DNA of 64,000 nt, taken from assembly GCF_025370935.1 (NCBI RefSeq), contig NC_133499.1, forward strand, positions 9,259,836 to 9,323,835, given 5' to 3'. The position numbers and the translations under genes are program-made. The notes under the pieces are model-generated. The model was given only the letters and a program-made list of their open reading frames with translations. It did not search any database and had not been told where the DNA came from. Below are positions 42,574 through 53,216 of the stretch, in pieces. The stretch's first letter is position 1. Every line of letters starts with the position of its first letter. This stretch comes from Choristoneura fumiferana. Taxonomy: Eukaryota; Arthropoda; Insecta; Lepidoptera; Tortricidae.

Positions 42574-42883
42574 CAGGGTTTCTCAAGGTGGGGTACGCGA
42601 ACCCCTAGGGGTTCGCTATTCGACGGTAGGGGGTTCGCGACAAGGTTTACGTGATGGTCGCTGCAAGACTGGCAAGATGATCAAGATTGGTTTTTGGAGT
42701 CTTTTTGTATTTTTAATTTCAACACAGTTTGTATATTCGTTGGAAAGACGATTCTTACCTATATTTGTTACCTTTTAGTTTCTCCAACAGCCAGTTTAAT
42801 TACTTTCTTTTGGGAGGTAGGGGTTCGCTGTGGTCTAGAAACTTTAACAGGGGTACGTGGAGCCATAAGTTTGAGAAACCCTG
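42574..42883. mobile_element. hAT MITE with perfect 8-bp TSD
   Basis: 310 bp, CAGGGTTTCTCAAGG ... AAGTTTGAGAAACCCTG, flanked by GTTTATAT (42566-42573 and 42884-42891). Same family as 17509-18637, opposite orientation. Contains a block of about 40 bp shared with SINE-B. Confidence 0.93.
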
Positions 42884-42892
42884 GTTTATATC

Positions 42893-43345
42893 AATCCAAT
42901 GAGGGCTATCGTTTTTTGCCTTTCTAGATGGCGCCGCTGTTGCGTGAGGTTTTTAGTGTGGCTTAACAGGAGGTTCTGGTTATGAAAATGGAAAAAATAT
43001 CAAGGTTCTCCTACTAATGGTTTGTCACTTGCTTATTACCAACTGACAAACCATTAGTTAATCCGTAGATAGTTGTTCGGTTAGTAATAAAAAAGTTATA
43101 TTACTAACCAACAAACCGGGCAGGTTGTCAGTTAAGAAAGAAAAATACTAACCACCCAACCAGGTGAACAGAGTGGTTTGTCGTCGGACGTGAAAACAAA
43201 GTTTAGATTAAAATCATATTCAATACACCTTAAAACCGTACCATAAAATATCGAGCAACCACAGTGTTGCATAGTCCCGTTTTGTTCGGAAAAAAGGGAG
43301 ACAAAAGTTTTCGAAAGACAAAAACTGTCTCAAAACACAGACATT
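42893..43345 (-). repeat. rep-K copy 2, interrupted
   Basis: GAGGGCTATCGTTTTTTGCC ... GTTGCGTGAGG (to about 42962) and AAAGTTTAGATTAAAATCAT ... GTTCGGAAAAAAGGG (43198-43345) bracket an unrelated stretch of about 230 bp. Order and strand match 16040-16263 inverted. Confidence 0.65.
43009..43190. repeat. Short-word foldback region inside rep-K
   Basis: CTAATGGTTTGTCA pairs with TGACAAACCATTAG; GGTTAGTAATA pairs with TATTACTAACC. AACCAACAAACC and CCACCCAACC words follow. Two adjacent stem-loops; no coding frame. Confidence 0.65.
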
Positions 43346-43380
43346 CATTGCCCCGGAACGCATAATTGCCATAATTAATT

Positions 43381-43656
43381 TTTTTTTTATTCAACTGGAT
43401 GGCAAACGAGCAAGTGGGTCTCCTGATGATAAGAGATCACCACCGCCCATAGACACCTGCAACACCAGGGATTGCAGATGCGTTGCCAACCCTAGAGGCC
43501 TAAGATGGATACCTCAAGTGCCAGTAATTTCACCGGCTGTCTTACTCTCCACGCCGAAACAACAGTGCAAGCACTGCTGCTTCACGGCAGGATTAGCGAG
43601 CAAGATGGTGGTAGCAATCCGGGCGGACCTTGCACAAGGTCCTACCACCTGCAAAT
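43381..43656 (-). mobile_element. retro-D copy
   Basis: T-run left, CAACTGGATGGCAAACGAGC, GCTTCACGGCAGGATTAGC, palindrome GGACCTTGCACAAGGTCC near the right end. Close to full length. Confidence 0.8.
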
Positions 43657-44474
43657 TTCAGGTATTATTCCAATAAAGTAGTAAAGTTGTAGGTGAGGTA
43701 GACGACTATAGGTCCACTCCTGCTGGCTCGTGCTGAGAACCGACTTCAGACTGGTAGAAAAATATTTTCATGGTTTTTTGTAGTCGGTTCTATTTTTTGT
43801 TATAAATGTTGCTGAATCAAGTCCGATGAAATTTGCGGTTTCCATACATTGTTCATGATTTCTTATTTCAATCAATTTTTTTCAGACTTATTTGAACAAA
43901 AGAGTTAATGTATAAGTATTTTCTCAAAAATGTCCGTAAAAGTTGACATTATTCTTTACATATCAGAAGGTGAAGTGCATAGTTTATGGTCAGCGAAAAA
44001 TTAAAAAAGTTAAAAAGATTGCAGGCGCGCTAGCTCGACAATATGAATTAGCGCGCCTGCAGTCAGTCACATTTTTTTAAGTTAAAAAGGCCGGTGAAAT
44101 GTTGGCACAAGTCGTATACAGCCAAGTCTAATGGCGGTATCAGATATTTTGTTGGAACTCCGGACTTTTTCTATTGGGTCTGAAATAGCTTGTGGTATTT
44201 TCGGTGGAAAAATACACCTGCAGTTTATTTTTAATGAAAAAAGGCGGGAAAGCATAAGAAAAATATTGGAATAAAATTTAATTTTATAATATACATATTT
44301 TGAGAAAAGTTACTCTATTTCAGAATTATTCACCATTTTTGAGAAAAGCTTTATATAGTCTCGGCTGGAATAGCAATTGCTGGCTGTATTTAGTTAAACG
44401 GACTCGCAAGCTAATAATAATATATATATATATTATATTTATATATATATATAAATATCTATATTATATATATA
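43657..44474. other. No gene; hairpin and AT microsatellite
   Basis: A perfect 12-bp stem GCAGGCGCGCTA (44021-44032) pairs with 44049-44060. (TA)n repeat 44417-44474 borders the gap. The rest is unrecognised. Confidence 0.6.
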
Positions 44475-44574
44475 NNNNNNNNNNNNNNNNNNNNNNNNNN
44501 NNNNNNNNNNNNNNNNNNNNNNNNNNNNNNNNNNNNNNNNNNNNNNNNNNNNNNNNNNNNNNNNNNNNNNNNNN
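44475..44574. other. Assembly gap (100 N)
   Basis: Exactly 100 N, a conventional placeholder for unknown length, next to a TA microsatellite that probably caused the break. Any frame crossing it is meaningless. Confidence 0.98.
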
Positions 44575-44747
44575 CGGGCGTCGCTGAATTACGTCATTGT
44601 TGGCGACCACTGGAATTCTATGCAGTATTTATATTTACATTCGATCTTTACCGTAGTATGCTGGGGCAATTAGTCTCTCAAATAAACGGGCATTCGTCAG
44701 GTTGACGCATGAAATCGACATTCCGTCAAGTTTGTAACTGTAGTTAA

Positions 44748-44751
44748 ACTA
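44748..44751. repeat. Target duplication ACTA, left side of LTR element
   Basis: ACTA here and at 49280-49283 flank the outermost LTRs. A 4-bp TSD is normal for Ty3/gypsy integrases. Confidence 0.8.
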
Positions 44752-44973
44752 TGTGGTAAAGGTTGTCGTGTCGGTGAAAAAGATGCAATCATATTTACAA
44801 TTTATTTACAATTAGATATATATACAGCAATAAATATTTTAACACATTTGTATGAGGTTTTTCTCTTGCTTGGCGATCGGACAGCTCTGTTGATTTTCCG
44901 TTGCCGCACAACCGTCTGCGAGCATCCGCAGGCGCGCGGACTTAGGTAGTGGCGGTCGAGCAGGGCCGCCACA
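44752..44973 (-). repeat. 3' LTR (222 bp)
   Basis: On the minus strand begins TGTGGCGGCCCTGC and ends ACCTTTACCACA (TG...CA). Matches 49066-49279 throughout and 48871-49060 in part. Confidence 0.88.
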
Positions 44974-44982
44974 TTCCCCTCC
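44974..44982 (-). other. Polypurine tract
   Basis: Minus strand GGAGGGGAA immediately before the TGTGG start of the 3' LTR: the plus-strand primer site of the retrotransposon. Confidence 0.75.
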
Positions 44983-45142
44983 AGACCGTAACTACGGTCG
45001 AAGTCTGCTGGGGAACTCACAGCCTTCCGCTTCTTGTCCGCTCTCTGAACCTGCGTTACATACTATCTATAAGTGTCAGGCAGTTTCGGCGACACTTCAC
45101 GCATAATGTAAGCAGGCTTGAGTCTATCGACGGTCCACGTTG

Positions 45143-46143
45143 TTATCTTGCCCTTGATGTCGATAGAGTAGTACTTAGGCTGTCGTTAACGGACTCTGTA
45201 CGGGCCTTCGTAAGGTGTTCTGTGATCTGCGGCGCGATCGACTCGGGAGAAACATGGAACAGGTCTCTAATCCTCGTGGGATGTAGAATGGTGAAGATAG
45301 GTATGCCACGATGCAGGTCTTGAGTAAGTTTGCGCATGTGCGGCGTAGGCGTGTGGCGTATTCTGTATATTGCCACTTTGTAGTCAGGTAAAGGTGAGAG
45401 GAACTGCCGGGTAAACGAAGCGTCTCGCCATAGACGAGCTCTGCCGGGGTAGTTGTAAGTCTTCCTAACGGCGCTCCGAATACCAAGCAGGATGAGGGGA
45501 GACTTCAGTCCACGGGATGATGAGGAATGGCACATGATGGCAGATTGAGCTGGCGATGGAGTCTCTCTATGATGCCGTTGGCAGCAGGATGATAAGCAGT
45601 GGTGCAGAGGTGTTGCACCGACCATCGTGGTCAGAGCCTTGAAGAGCTGACTCTCGAACTGGCGGCACGGTCTGTAGTCACGCGTAGAGGACATCCGAAT
45701 CTGGCAAAAGCCAGACACAAGAGCAGAAGCGCAGGTTTCAGCAGTGATATCTCTGAGTGGAAACACCTCAGGCCATCGTGTGATCTATCGAGACGGTGAG
45801 GCAATATCTGTAATCAGAAGATGGGTTAAGGGTCCTACAGGTCGAGATGGATATGAGCGAACCTCGAGGATGGAGTGGTGAAAGTGGAAAGTGGTGAAAT
45901 GGTATGACGAGTGATTTGCTCTGTTGACATTTCAAACAGTGTTTAGCCCCATCTCTACAGTCTCGGCGAATCCCTGGCCAACAAATCTTTCAGAGACCAG
46001 TCGCGCGTAGCTGTGCATCCTGGATGATGAAGTTGGTGAAGCTGGTCGAAAACTTGCTCCGGAATTCTGGAGTGACATAAGGACGAGGTTGTCCAGTAGA
46101 GAAGTGTCGCAAAAGATGGTATGGTAGAGTCAAGCGTAGGCAT
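45143..46143 (-). pseudogene. pol: integrase remnant
   Basis: The N-terminal zinc-binding part is recognisable near 46040-46080 (LHQLHHPGC). The core is recognisable from FPLRDITAETCASALVSG (about 45720-45766) through SAIMCHSS, ILLGIRSAV and, in another frame, AELVYGETLRLPG (about 45420-45450), typical of gypsy integrases. At least three frame changes; it cannot encode an active enzyme as it stands. Confidence 0.75.
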
Positions 46144-46148
46144 CTTGC

Positions 46149-46850
46149 TTAGCTTGTGTGAGGAGCCGTGGAGATCAGGTTGCAGCTCTGGATCAGCTTC
46201 CTGAGATTGTGCAAGGGCTGGTAGTCAAAGGAACGGCGATTCCTCGATGCGAGACAAGGCGTCAGCGACAACGTTGGAGTTCCAGGTAAGTACCTTAGTC
46301 GTAGTAAATTGCGAGATAAAGTCAGGTATGAATTGCCTTGGTGAACATTATCTCGGTTGGTGGAGAAAAGCGAAGGTAAGTGGTTTGTGGCAGTATACAC
46401 TATAAAGTCTCTGGCTTCGACCATATGCCTGAAGTACCTGATGCCTCGTACACTGCTAGGAGTTCTCGGTCGTACGGCTGTACTCTTCTGTGGCTTGTTA
46501 AGTTGTGTGAGTAGAATGCAAAGGTTGCCAGGTGTTGTCAACGGATTGCTGAAGACGGCGGCCGAGAGAAGTGTCAGATGCTCGGTGAAGATGGCGAGCT
46601 GAGCAGAAGGATCCGGGTGAGCCAAGAGTGTTGGTAGACAGTATGATTTGCAGTCTTCAAAGGCTTGAAGCAGTTCTGAAGTCATGCTGACTGGGTGAGA
46701 TCCTTTGATCTTCGGTCCTGACAAACAAGAGTGAAGCGGTGCCTGTACTTGGGCAGCGTTTGGTATGAAGCGACGGTAGAAAATCATACCAAGGAATCTT
46801 CTGAGCTCCTTGACGGTTTTCGGAACGGCGTAGTCCTTGATGGCTTGCAC
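46149..46850 (-). pseudogene. pol: RT thumb/connection and RNase H remnant
   Basis: A single open frame of 233 codons but with local frame slips. VKELRRFLGM and YRRFIPNAA mark the RT C-terminal boundary. LAHPDPSAQLAIFT, LNKPQK and IRYFRHMVEARDF mark RNase H. The RNase H D/E/D residues are not all in frame. Confidence 0.75.
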
Positions 46851-47415
46851 TTTAGTTCCAAAGGTTGGTTCCTGAAGCTGTCACACGGTAGCCCAGAAAG
46901 GTGACTTCCGGTTGGCCAAACAAACACTTGGAGGTGTTGATCCATACGCCGTACTGCGTCAACGCTCAAACAGCTGGCGAAGGTGGGCTTTATGCTGTTC
47001 CAGGGACGAGGAAAAAACCAAGATATCATCCAGGTAGCCGTAGCAGAATCCAGACCGAGGCAAAACCTCATCAATGAACCTCTGAAAGGTCTGCGCTGCG
47101 TTCCTTAATCCGAACGTCATAACGGGAACTCGAACAATCCGAACGGTGTAATTATCGCAGTCTTGGGGTATGTCTTCTTAACGCTATCTTTGTATGCCTT
47201 GACCAGGTCAATGGTTGAAAAGATGGTGCAACCTGAGAGTTGGTAGGAGAAGTCGTGAATATGACGAATGGGTAGCGAATCAGAATGGTTCTGGCGTTGA
47301 GGGCTCTGTAATCACCGCAAGGTCTCCAGGAGTCGTCCTTCTTCTCACCAGGTGGAGCACATTCCCATGGACTCTCTGATCGTCGAGCTATACCAGATGC
47401 TAGCATATCCTCCAA
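46784..47415 (-). pseudogene. pol: reverse transcriptase remnant
   Basis: Start of fingers: MLASGIARRSES and SWRPCGDYRALNART (about 47290-47412). Catalytic YLDD at 47025-47036. KPLELKCK near 46830-46870. Domain order is intact but split across frames. Confidence 0.8.
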
Positions 47416-47525
47416 ATCTTCCTAGCGCTTGCATACCGCATGGGTCGAGGCGGCGAGGCTTGCAGATACTGTGGTCCAGGTGTGGTTTGATGAAGTGCAG
47501 AGTATTGTGCTTCGATGGAGAGTGT

Positions 47526-48207
47526 CTACCAGGTGGTCTGGTAAGCGCAGGTACTCACGTAAGATGTCATCGAATTCAGTTCACCTGTGACGATTTGACA
47601 GAATCTATATTTCCGACGAATATAGGTACCCGCGTCTACTGACGATTTGTAAATTATCAAGTAGACGATGGTTCTTGCAGTCAACAAGTAGTCGTAAAAA
47701 GCTAGAAAATCGACTCCTTTATGGGTTTGACACGTCGGCAATGTGAATCTCCACGTAAATGCTCTACGTAATCCTAAGTTGACTGTTATGTTGTCTGTCC
47801 GTAAGTATGGATGACGGTATTGTTAGCAGCAACAAGTCAATTGGATCGGTGACAGGGCGTCTTGATAGCTGATCGAGTGAAAACGCATAAATCCGAACCT
47901 GTGTCTACGAGTATCTTATTTTGCTGTGAAGATCGGTTATAAAAGACGGCCAGACGGTGAGGGCAGTTTGGCCGCTACTTCCGACGACCGGGAAGTTTCC
48001 GCGTTGTAGTTGCACGGCTGTCTGCATTTGCGCGCTTTTTTCATTAAATGTAGTGGTAGAAGCAATGCGGGTGATTAGCGCGGCGGCTGGGCATCCTCGA
48101 ACGGGAGCGGCTGCTGTACTTCTTGACGACGATGGCGAGCGTGAGCGAGAGTGTGTGCGTCCTCTTCGGTAGTACTCGTCAACAAAGCAACTTGCCTGGT
48201 AAGTCAC
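47526..48207 (-). pseudogene. gag C-term (RS-rich) and protease remnant
   Basis: HSRSRSPSSSRS (about 48130-48170) is a basic gag tail. The aspartic protease active site VDTGSD lies at 47891-47908. GLRRAFTWRF and TCQTHKGVDFLAFYDYLL (47680-47740) are the protease C-terminal region. A Zn-knuckle is not visible. Frames change several times. Confidence 0.7.
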
Positions 48208-48224
48208 TCTTGCTGATCAAGGCA

Positions 48225-48805
48225 TCAGAAGGCGAGGCAGACGCGAAGGAAACTGTGGTACTGGTGCGTAGTTGACAGCGGAGCCTGAGGTAGTTGCACA
48301 TGGGGAGTCTGGGGAGCAAGCTCAAACACCCTATCGGCTAAATCCGCAAGTTTCTCTAGAGGTTGGTCCGACTGCGACGCAAGTATAGTTTGCACATATT
48401 GCGGCAACGGTGTCGATCCATATGTCTTGAGTAGATCGGACGTCGCAGCGGTACCGGCTAAGTTTTGTAAATGCCGTAGAAATTGCGACGGGCTGCGTCG
48501 CCGAGCTCTTCATAAACGAAGTTGCCGCCGGTACGTTTTCCTGAGACCCGAGAGGCGTTTAATAATTCAGTTTTAATTTTTATGTACTTATCGGCAGCGG
48601 GAGGGTTAGTTATAATATCCTTTACTTCGAGTGCATAACGCGCCTCTAGCTGGCCGGCGACGTAATAGAATTTCGTTTCGTCGACCGTTATTTTCGACAG
48701 TTGAATTGCCGCCTCTATCTGCGCGAACCAAAGCGCCGGCTCGTCCGCGTTGAACGGCGGCACGCGGACACCAACACGACTACTGCCCATCGGCTGTGGA
48801 GGCAT
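48225..48805 (-). pseudogene. gag capsid remnant
   Basis: The frame starting MPPQPMGSSRVGVRVPPF (48805) continues ALWFAQIEAA, ETKFYYVAGQLEARYA and VKDIITNPPAADKY, a capsid N-terminal pattern of Ty3/gypsy elements. A second frame (48225-48407) continues MPQYVQTILASQ and LADLADRV. Broken between the two near 48410-48460. Confidence 0.8.
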
Positions 48806-48854
48806 CAGCGAAGTCTTCGTGTAAATTTTCTTCGTGACATTTTACTTCTTGTTC

Positions 48855-48870
48855 AGTCGGCGGTCACCAC
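48855..48870 (-). other. Primer-binding site
   Basis: Minus strand just inside the LTR reads GTGGTGACCGCCGACTGAAC. It begins like the tRNA-Trp-complementary PBS (TGGTGACCCCGAC) of some Ty3/gypsy elements, with one extra G at the LTR junction and internal differences. Confidence 0.55.
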
Positions 48871-49060
48871 TGTGGTAAAGGTTGGCGTTCGGTAGAAAAG
48901 ATGCAATGCACTATTTACAATTTATTTACAATTAGATATATATAAAGCAAAAAATATTTAACACCAATTTGTATGAGGTTTCTCTGTTGGCGATCGGACA
49001 GCTCTGTTGATTCGGTTGCCGCACAACCGTCGCTCATCGCGCAGGCGCGCGGACTTAGGT
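48871..49060 (-). repeat. Extra LTR, truncated, next to the internal region
   Basis: Matches the LTRs from TGTGGTAAAGG to GGACTTAGGT but lacks the last 25 or so bases (the GGCGGTCGAGCAGG part). It is joined via ACCAC to a complete LTR. Structure therefore LTR-internal-partial LTR-LTR. Confidence 0.8.
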
Positions 49061-49065
49061 ACCAC

Positions 49066-49279
49066 TGTGGTTAAAAGGTTGTCGTGTCGGTAGAAAAGAT
49101 GCAATGCACTATTACAATTTATTTACAATTAGATATATAACAAGCAATAAATTAACACCAATTTGTATGAGGTTTTCTCTTGCTGGCGATCGGCAGCTCT
49201 GTTCAATTTTCGGTCGCACAACGTCTGCTGATCGCGCAGGCGTGCGACTTGGTTAGTGGCGGTCGAGCAGGCCGCCACA
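49066..49279 (-). repeat. Outer 5' LTR (214 bp)
   Basis: Complete from TGTGG to CCACA on the plus strand; ACTA duplication follows at 49280-49283. Confidence 0.85.
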
Positions 49280-49420
49280 ACTACATTATATTCGACACAG
49301 TTTTAGAAGGCAGGTAAAAGCCAGATGATATTATATTATAGATATGGTAAAATGTCAATACCTAATTAGAGTGATATATCGTTCGAATATAGCTTTTGTG
49401 TGATTCACTTAAATGAATGA

Positions 49421-49832
49421 TCCCACAAATACCTATTATAAATTTAAAAGTTTCTGAATACGTGCAGTGTGCGTTTGTTACTTTTTCACGTTAAAACGGT
49501 TGGACAGATATGAATGAAATTACTATGAACCTAGACGACTGAAATAACAAAACAGCTACTTTTATCCCGATATTCAGAACTTGCAGAAACCATATGAAAT
49601 TACAAAATCTTAACTGTCAAGCCTAGAGACACGAAATGTAGCACAGATGGATGTTGGATGTTGTTGAATGTGTGTACAGTCGCCATCAGATATTTGGTTC
49701 GATATATTTGACACTGGACTGTACAACGTAATTCTTTTAACGTAAGACCCATAGGGTTTAGTAAAATCCCGAAATTTCATTTGACTACTAAATCTAATGG
49801 TTAATGCGAGCGAAGCAGCGGGTAAAGGCTAG
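49421..49832 (+). mobile_element. Helitron-like element
   Basis: A|TCCCACAAATACC start; GCAGCGGGTAAAGGCTAG|T end. Interior CACGTTAAAACGGTTGGAC as in the 7.06-kb copy. Confidence 0.65.
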
Positions 49833-50103
49833 TTTTCTATAAGATATTTATAATCACACTTGATTAGTCTACAGATCGATATCGAACCGTTTATTATAAT
49901 GACTACCAGCTGTTGTTGGCTAAGTCTTCTCTCGCCTCGCACGAACTCCACAGTTTTCTGGGTAAAAATAATCTAAAAAATCTCATTTTAGTAGAAGCGA
50001 CTTTTTTGGGATCAGCACAAATCATTATTTACGTGCAAAGAAAGTTTTGAACGATGCTTTCTTTTTCATTGTGATAAATTTTGCAAAGATACAGGCTCAG
50101 CCT

Positions 50104-50223
50104 GAGGCCGTATTGCCTAAGGTTTCTGACACTCGCAATCACAATCAAATGACAGTTTTTGTATGTGAAAACTGTCATTTGATTGTGATCGCGAGCGTTG
50201 GAAACGTTAGGCAATACGGCCTC
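50104..50223. mobile_element. 120-bp foldback MITE
   Basis: GAGGCCGTATTGCCTAA ... TTAGGCAATACGGCCTC. Arms of about 55 bp with few mismatches pair up to ACTGTCATTTGATTGTG around an 8-nt loop. I recall this sequence as widespread in moths. Open frames on both strands simply cross it. Confidence 0.85.
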
Positions 50224-51109
50224 TGGTTTCGAACTCACTGTACCCAGCTGGTATATTATGTAACAGAGGCCATTTTTAGGTAACTAAAATTATTCTTACT
50301 CTTAAATTAGGTACAAGCATATTTGTTTTATGTAAAAGAATAAATAAAAAAAATAAAAACTAATGACTGATTCCAAAATTAAATGTAAACAGAGGACGAT
50401 CTTTTATTAGTCTGTGGGACGATCGAAAAGGAATGTACAATATCGCAAAAACCGTACAGCAATAATTCATTCATCATCACTCGCGGAGTTCTAACCTTTT
50501 TCAATTAAAACATAATTTGCAGGGAAATTTTTGCCCATTCCGATGTATGTTTGTAATTAAACGTCGATTAGAGCCTGTATTATGAATTTCGCATTTTACT
50601 GCTGAAACTGAACTGAATTACGGCATTTATGCATAAAAATGGAATCTAAAGTGAAATTGAACATTTGTTTTATAGGCTAGCGTATTTTGTGAATGACAAA
50701 TTAATTGAATGAAGGAATGACGAACGTACCTACTTTATAAACTACAAATTATTCAATAAATAAAGAACTTAAAAATATTTTTAAATAGGTATTCAAAATT
50801 ACAAAACTTGGAAATTTCATCTGAGTCTTAATCAATCACATAGAAAATGTCAGGACTAAGGTTGAAAAGGATTCTCATTTTGGTGACTAGCTATAATAAC
50901 TGTGACTAAATGAAACTAGCATTAGCCTTAGCAATAATAGCAGAAGTCGTAGCAATGTCGTGGCACGAACGCAATAGCTTCATGAGTATAAAATAGTGTA
51001 GTAAGCGTTGTAATAAACCTGTCCGACTGTGATATTAAGTCTCTTATATCTTTTTAATAAAAAATTTAAACATTTTTACAAGCATATTGTATACACAGTA
51101 AATATGTAT
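50224..51109. other. No feature seen
   Basis: AT-rich; no repeat partner or coding motif seen. Confidence 0.45.
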
Positions 51110-51215
51110 GGCCGCCTATTGTTTACCTTGTAATTTTCTTTCTGTGTACCTGTTTTCTATATCGCTTACGATTTCTGGTGTACCTACAATAAAGAGTCAT
51201 TGTATTGTAAACATA
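51110..51215 (+). repeat. rep-N copy (LINE-like 3' end)
   Basis: GCCTATTGTTTACCTTGTAA ... CCTGTTTTCTATATCG ... CAATAAAGAGTCATTGTATT. Matches 12240-12350. Confidence 0.55.
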
Positions 51216-52614
51216 AAAGTAAACATAGAAGTTTAAGCGATATACTTACTAATTTGAAACTGAAAATTAAATTCAACTTTGTAGTAAAATAAGTTTTGCA
51301 CGTCCGCAAATACCAGAAAACGTAGCAGTGGACTGTTTCTAACTACTATATTATGTAAAAGTACTGGTGAGTGAATGCAAATGTAATTCTGACCTTGCTT
51401 TAAAACCAGGCTAAGACTTAAGCCACCAACGGCTGGGTCAGAACGAATAAATATGTAAAATCCAGTGCGTATTCCCAAAGCATAATGAAAATAAATTTGT
51501 CCGTGAAGGATTTCCTAAGTACGGTCACACTTTAGCTCCTGTCTCTCTCCAGATAGGTCCCTTACTTCAAACAAATTTTCTCCGAAAACGCACTCAGGTG
51601 AAACATAGCGGCCATTAACCGAATGAAATCTTTCGAATTAAGCCGATCGACTGGCCTACGAGACGAATTATCCAAACTCGATTTTTTACGTTCCGAATTC
51701 CCTACACTAGAATTAAGCGAAAGAATTGCGGAAACATTCCCGAACTACGACTGATGTAATTTGTACGCTCCGACTTAACTTCTGTTCGTAATTAATGGCA
51801 CGGGAACTCTAATGTTTTTTGAGAGGTGAACAAACTTCCATTGTGAAGGCAAAAAGTTACGGAATTTCGGTGTACTGAATAATGAAGTGTTCCGAGTTGT
51901 AAGAAACATAATAACGTTGGTACAATGTCCGTTTAAATTAATAGGCCTGTTTTTCGGTGAAAAGTTTTTTTATTATGTGAATTAATCTGAGTTAGGTAAA
52001 AATTTGTGGGTCCCGAAAAATCTTTTGTTTATTTAACGGGCTTAAACAGAATAAAGACTACTGTATTATGGTAACGAAGCTAAAAGTACGATTGTCTAGT
52101 GCGTGTGTGTGTGTGCGGACAGCGGAAGATTAAACAAGTAGGTAGAAAACTTAATTTCTCCGTAAGCAATTTTGCATGAGAGTATACTGCGTTTTTAATT
52201 TACTTGACTTTGTTGATTGAAAATCAATCTTTGTTGTAATATCGCAATGCAACCGTAAAGTGGGAATTTAAGGACCAAACCACGATGCTCGTATAAAGTT
52301 CCACAAACACTCGGAATTCTAGGAACAAGCCGGGCGGATGCGCAGTGATGAGGAAACCGGATATCCGGCACCGAGTACCAAGAGGCTTGATCTCCCGTTC
52401 CATCACAAAACAATGTTGGCCAATTTTTTGTTTGAAACGGGAAGCGTCATTAAATCGGAAAAGAAAGGCTTCAGCTACGGTGTACATTGGCTACCATTGT
52501 TTACTGCAGCCCTATTTCGCCCATTGACGGTTTTTCGAACTCGTTGTTTATGCAAATTATATTCATCTCCAGTCTAGTCCCTCCGCTGAACTCAGGCCTT
52601 CCCTCAGATAGTGA
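51216..52614. other. No gene recognised
   Basis: No repeat partner in the window. Overlapping frames on both strands at 52195-52577 show no domain. Short (TG)n at about 52106. Confidence 0.4.
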
Positions 52615-53216
52615 GAGCTTTGGCTCGCTTTTTTTGGGTTAAACCAAAGGGTGCCAACAGAATACGAAGACAGATTACTGAGACTCCGCTGTACGTCAGT
52701 CTGTCTGTCTCTATCTCTTGAGTCGTAATTGTAAGACGCTTTAAATTTTCACAGATTATGTATTACTGTAGCCGCTATAACAACAATTACTAAAAAAATA
52801 ATAATATAAATATTTAAATTGGGCTCCCATACAAAAAACGTGATTGTTTCGCCGTTTTTTGTTTTATATTAATAATGGAAACAGGTAGGCGCTTGAAATA
52901 TTCACAGAATCTTTAATTGTACACTTTAAAAACAAATAATTCAAATAAAATAAATATTCAACGGTCTTGGGTCTTACAATTATCTATACAAGCATGTTTA
53001 TCCGTTGCCTAGTATCCATAGTACAAGCTTTGCTTAGTTTGGGACTAGGTCAATTGGTGCCAAGTGTCCCATGATATTTATTTATTTATTTATTTAAGGG
53101 GGGGCTCCCGTCCAACAAACTTGATATTTTTACTGTTTTTTTGCTAATTTCTATTGTTGTATAGAAAATGGTACGGAGCCCTTCGTGCGCGAGCCTGACT
53201 CGCACTTGGCCGGTTG
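52615..53216 (+). repeat. rep-E2, near full length, interrupted by SINE-A
   Basis: AACCAAAGGGTGCCAACAGA start, CTGTCTGTCTCTATCTCTTG, and the terminal GAGCCCTTCGTGCGCGAGCC, CTCGCACTTGGCCGG. The end has the same hairpin style as rep-E (GCGAG...CTCGC). SINE-A tail inserted at 52962-53096. Confidence 0.6.
52962..53096 (+). mobile_element. SINE-A, 5'-truncated, nested in rep-E2
   Basis: TATGTTTATCCGTTGCC-type body (here GCATGTTTATCCGTTGCC), GTGTCCCATGATATTTATTT tail; the tRNA head is missing. Confidence 0.7.

Larger units (their letters stand above)
44752..49279 (-). mobile_element. Ty3/gypsy-type LTR retrotransposon, decayed
   Basis: About 4.5 kb on the minus strand: truncated-plus-complete LTR pair (right), PBS, gag, protease, RT, RNase H, integrase, polypurine tract, LTR (left). 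All ORFs are broken by frameshifts. The order PR-RT-RH-IN is that of Ty3/gypsy. A PBS resembling tRNA-Trp and the gag style suggest the CsRn1 lineage (from memory, not tested). No envelope frame seen. LTRs and ORFs differ by many single-base indels, which may be age or uncorrected long-read errors. Confidence 0.88.

Noticed and set aside
44300..44587. 95-codon frame across 44300-44587
   Set aside because: It crosses the 100-N gap and a TA microsatellite; no meaning.
45599..45799. Plus-strand frames within 44.9-48.9 kb
   Set aside because: Antisense to the retrotransposon, whose minus-strand frames carry gag and pol motifs.
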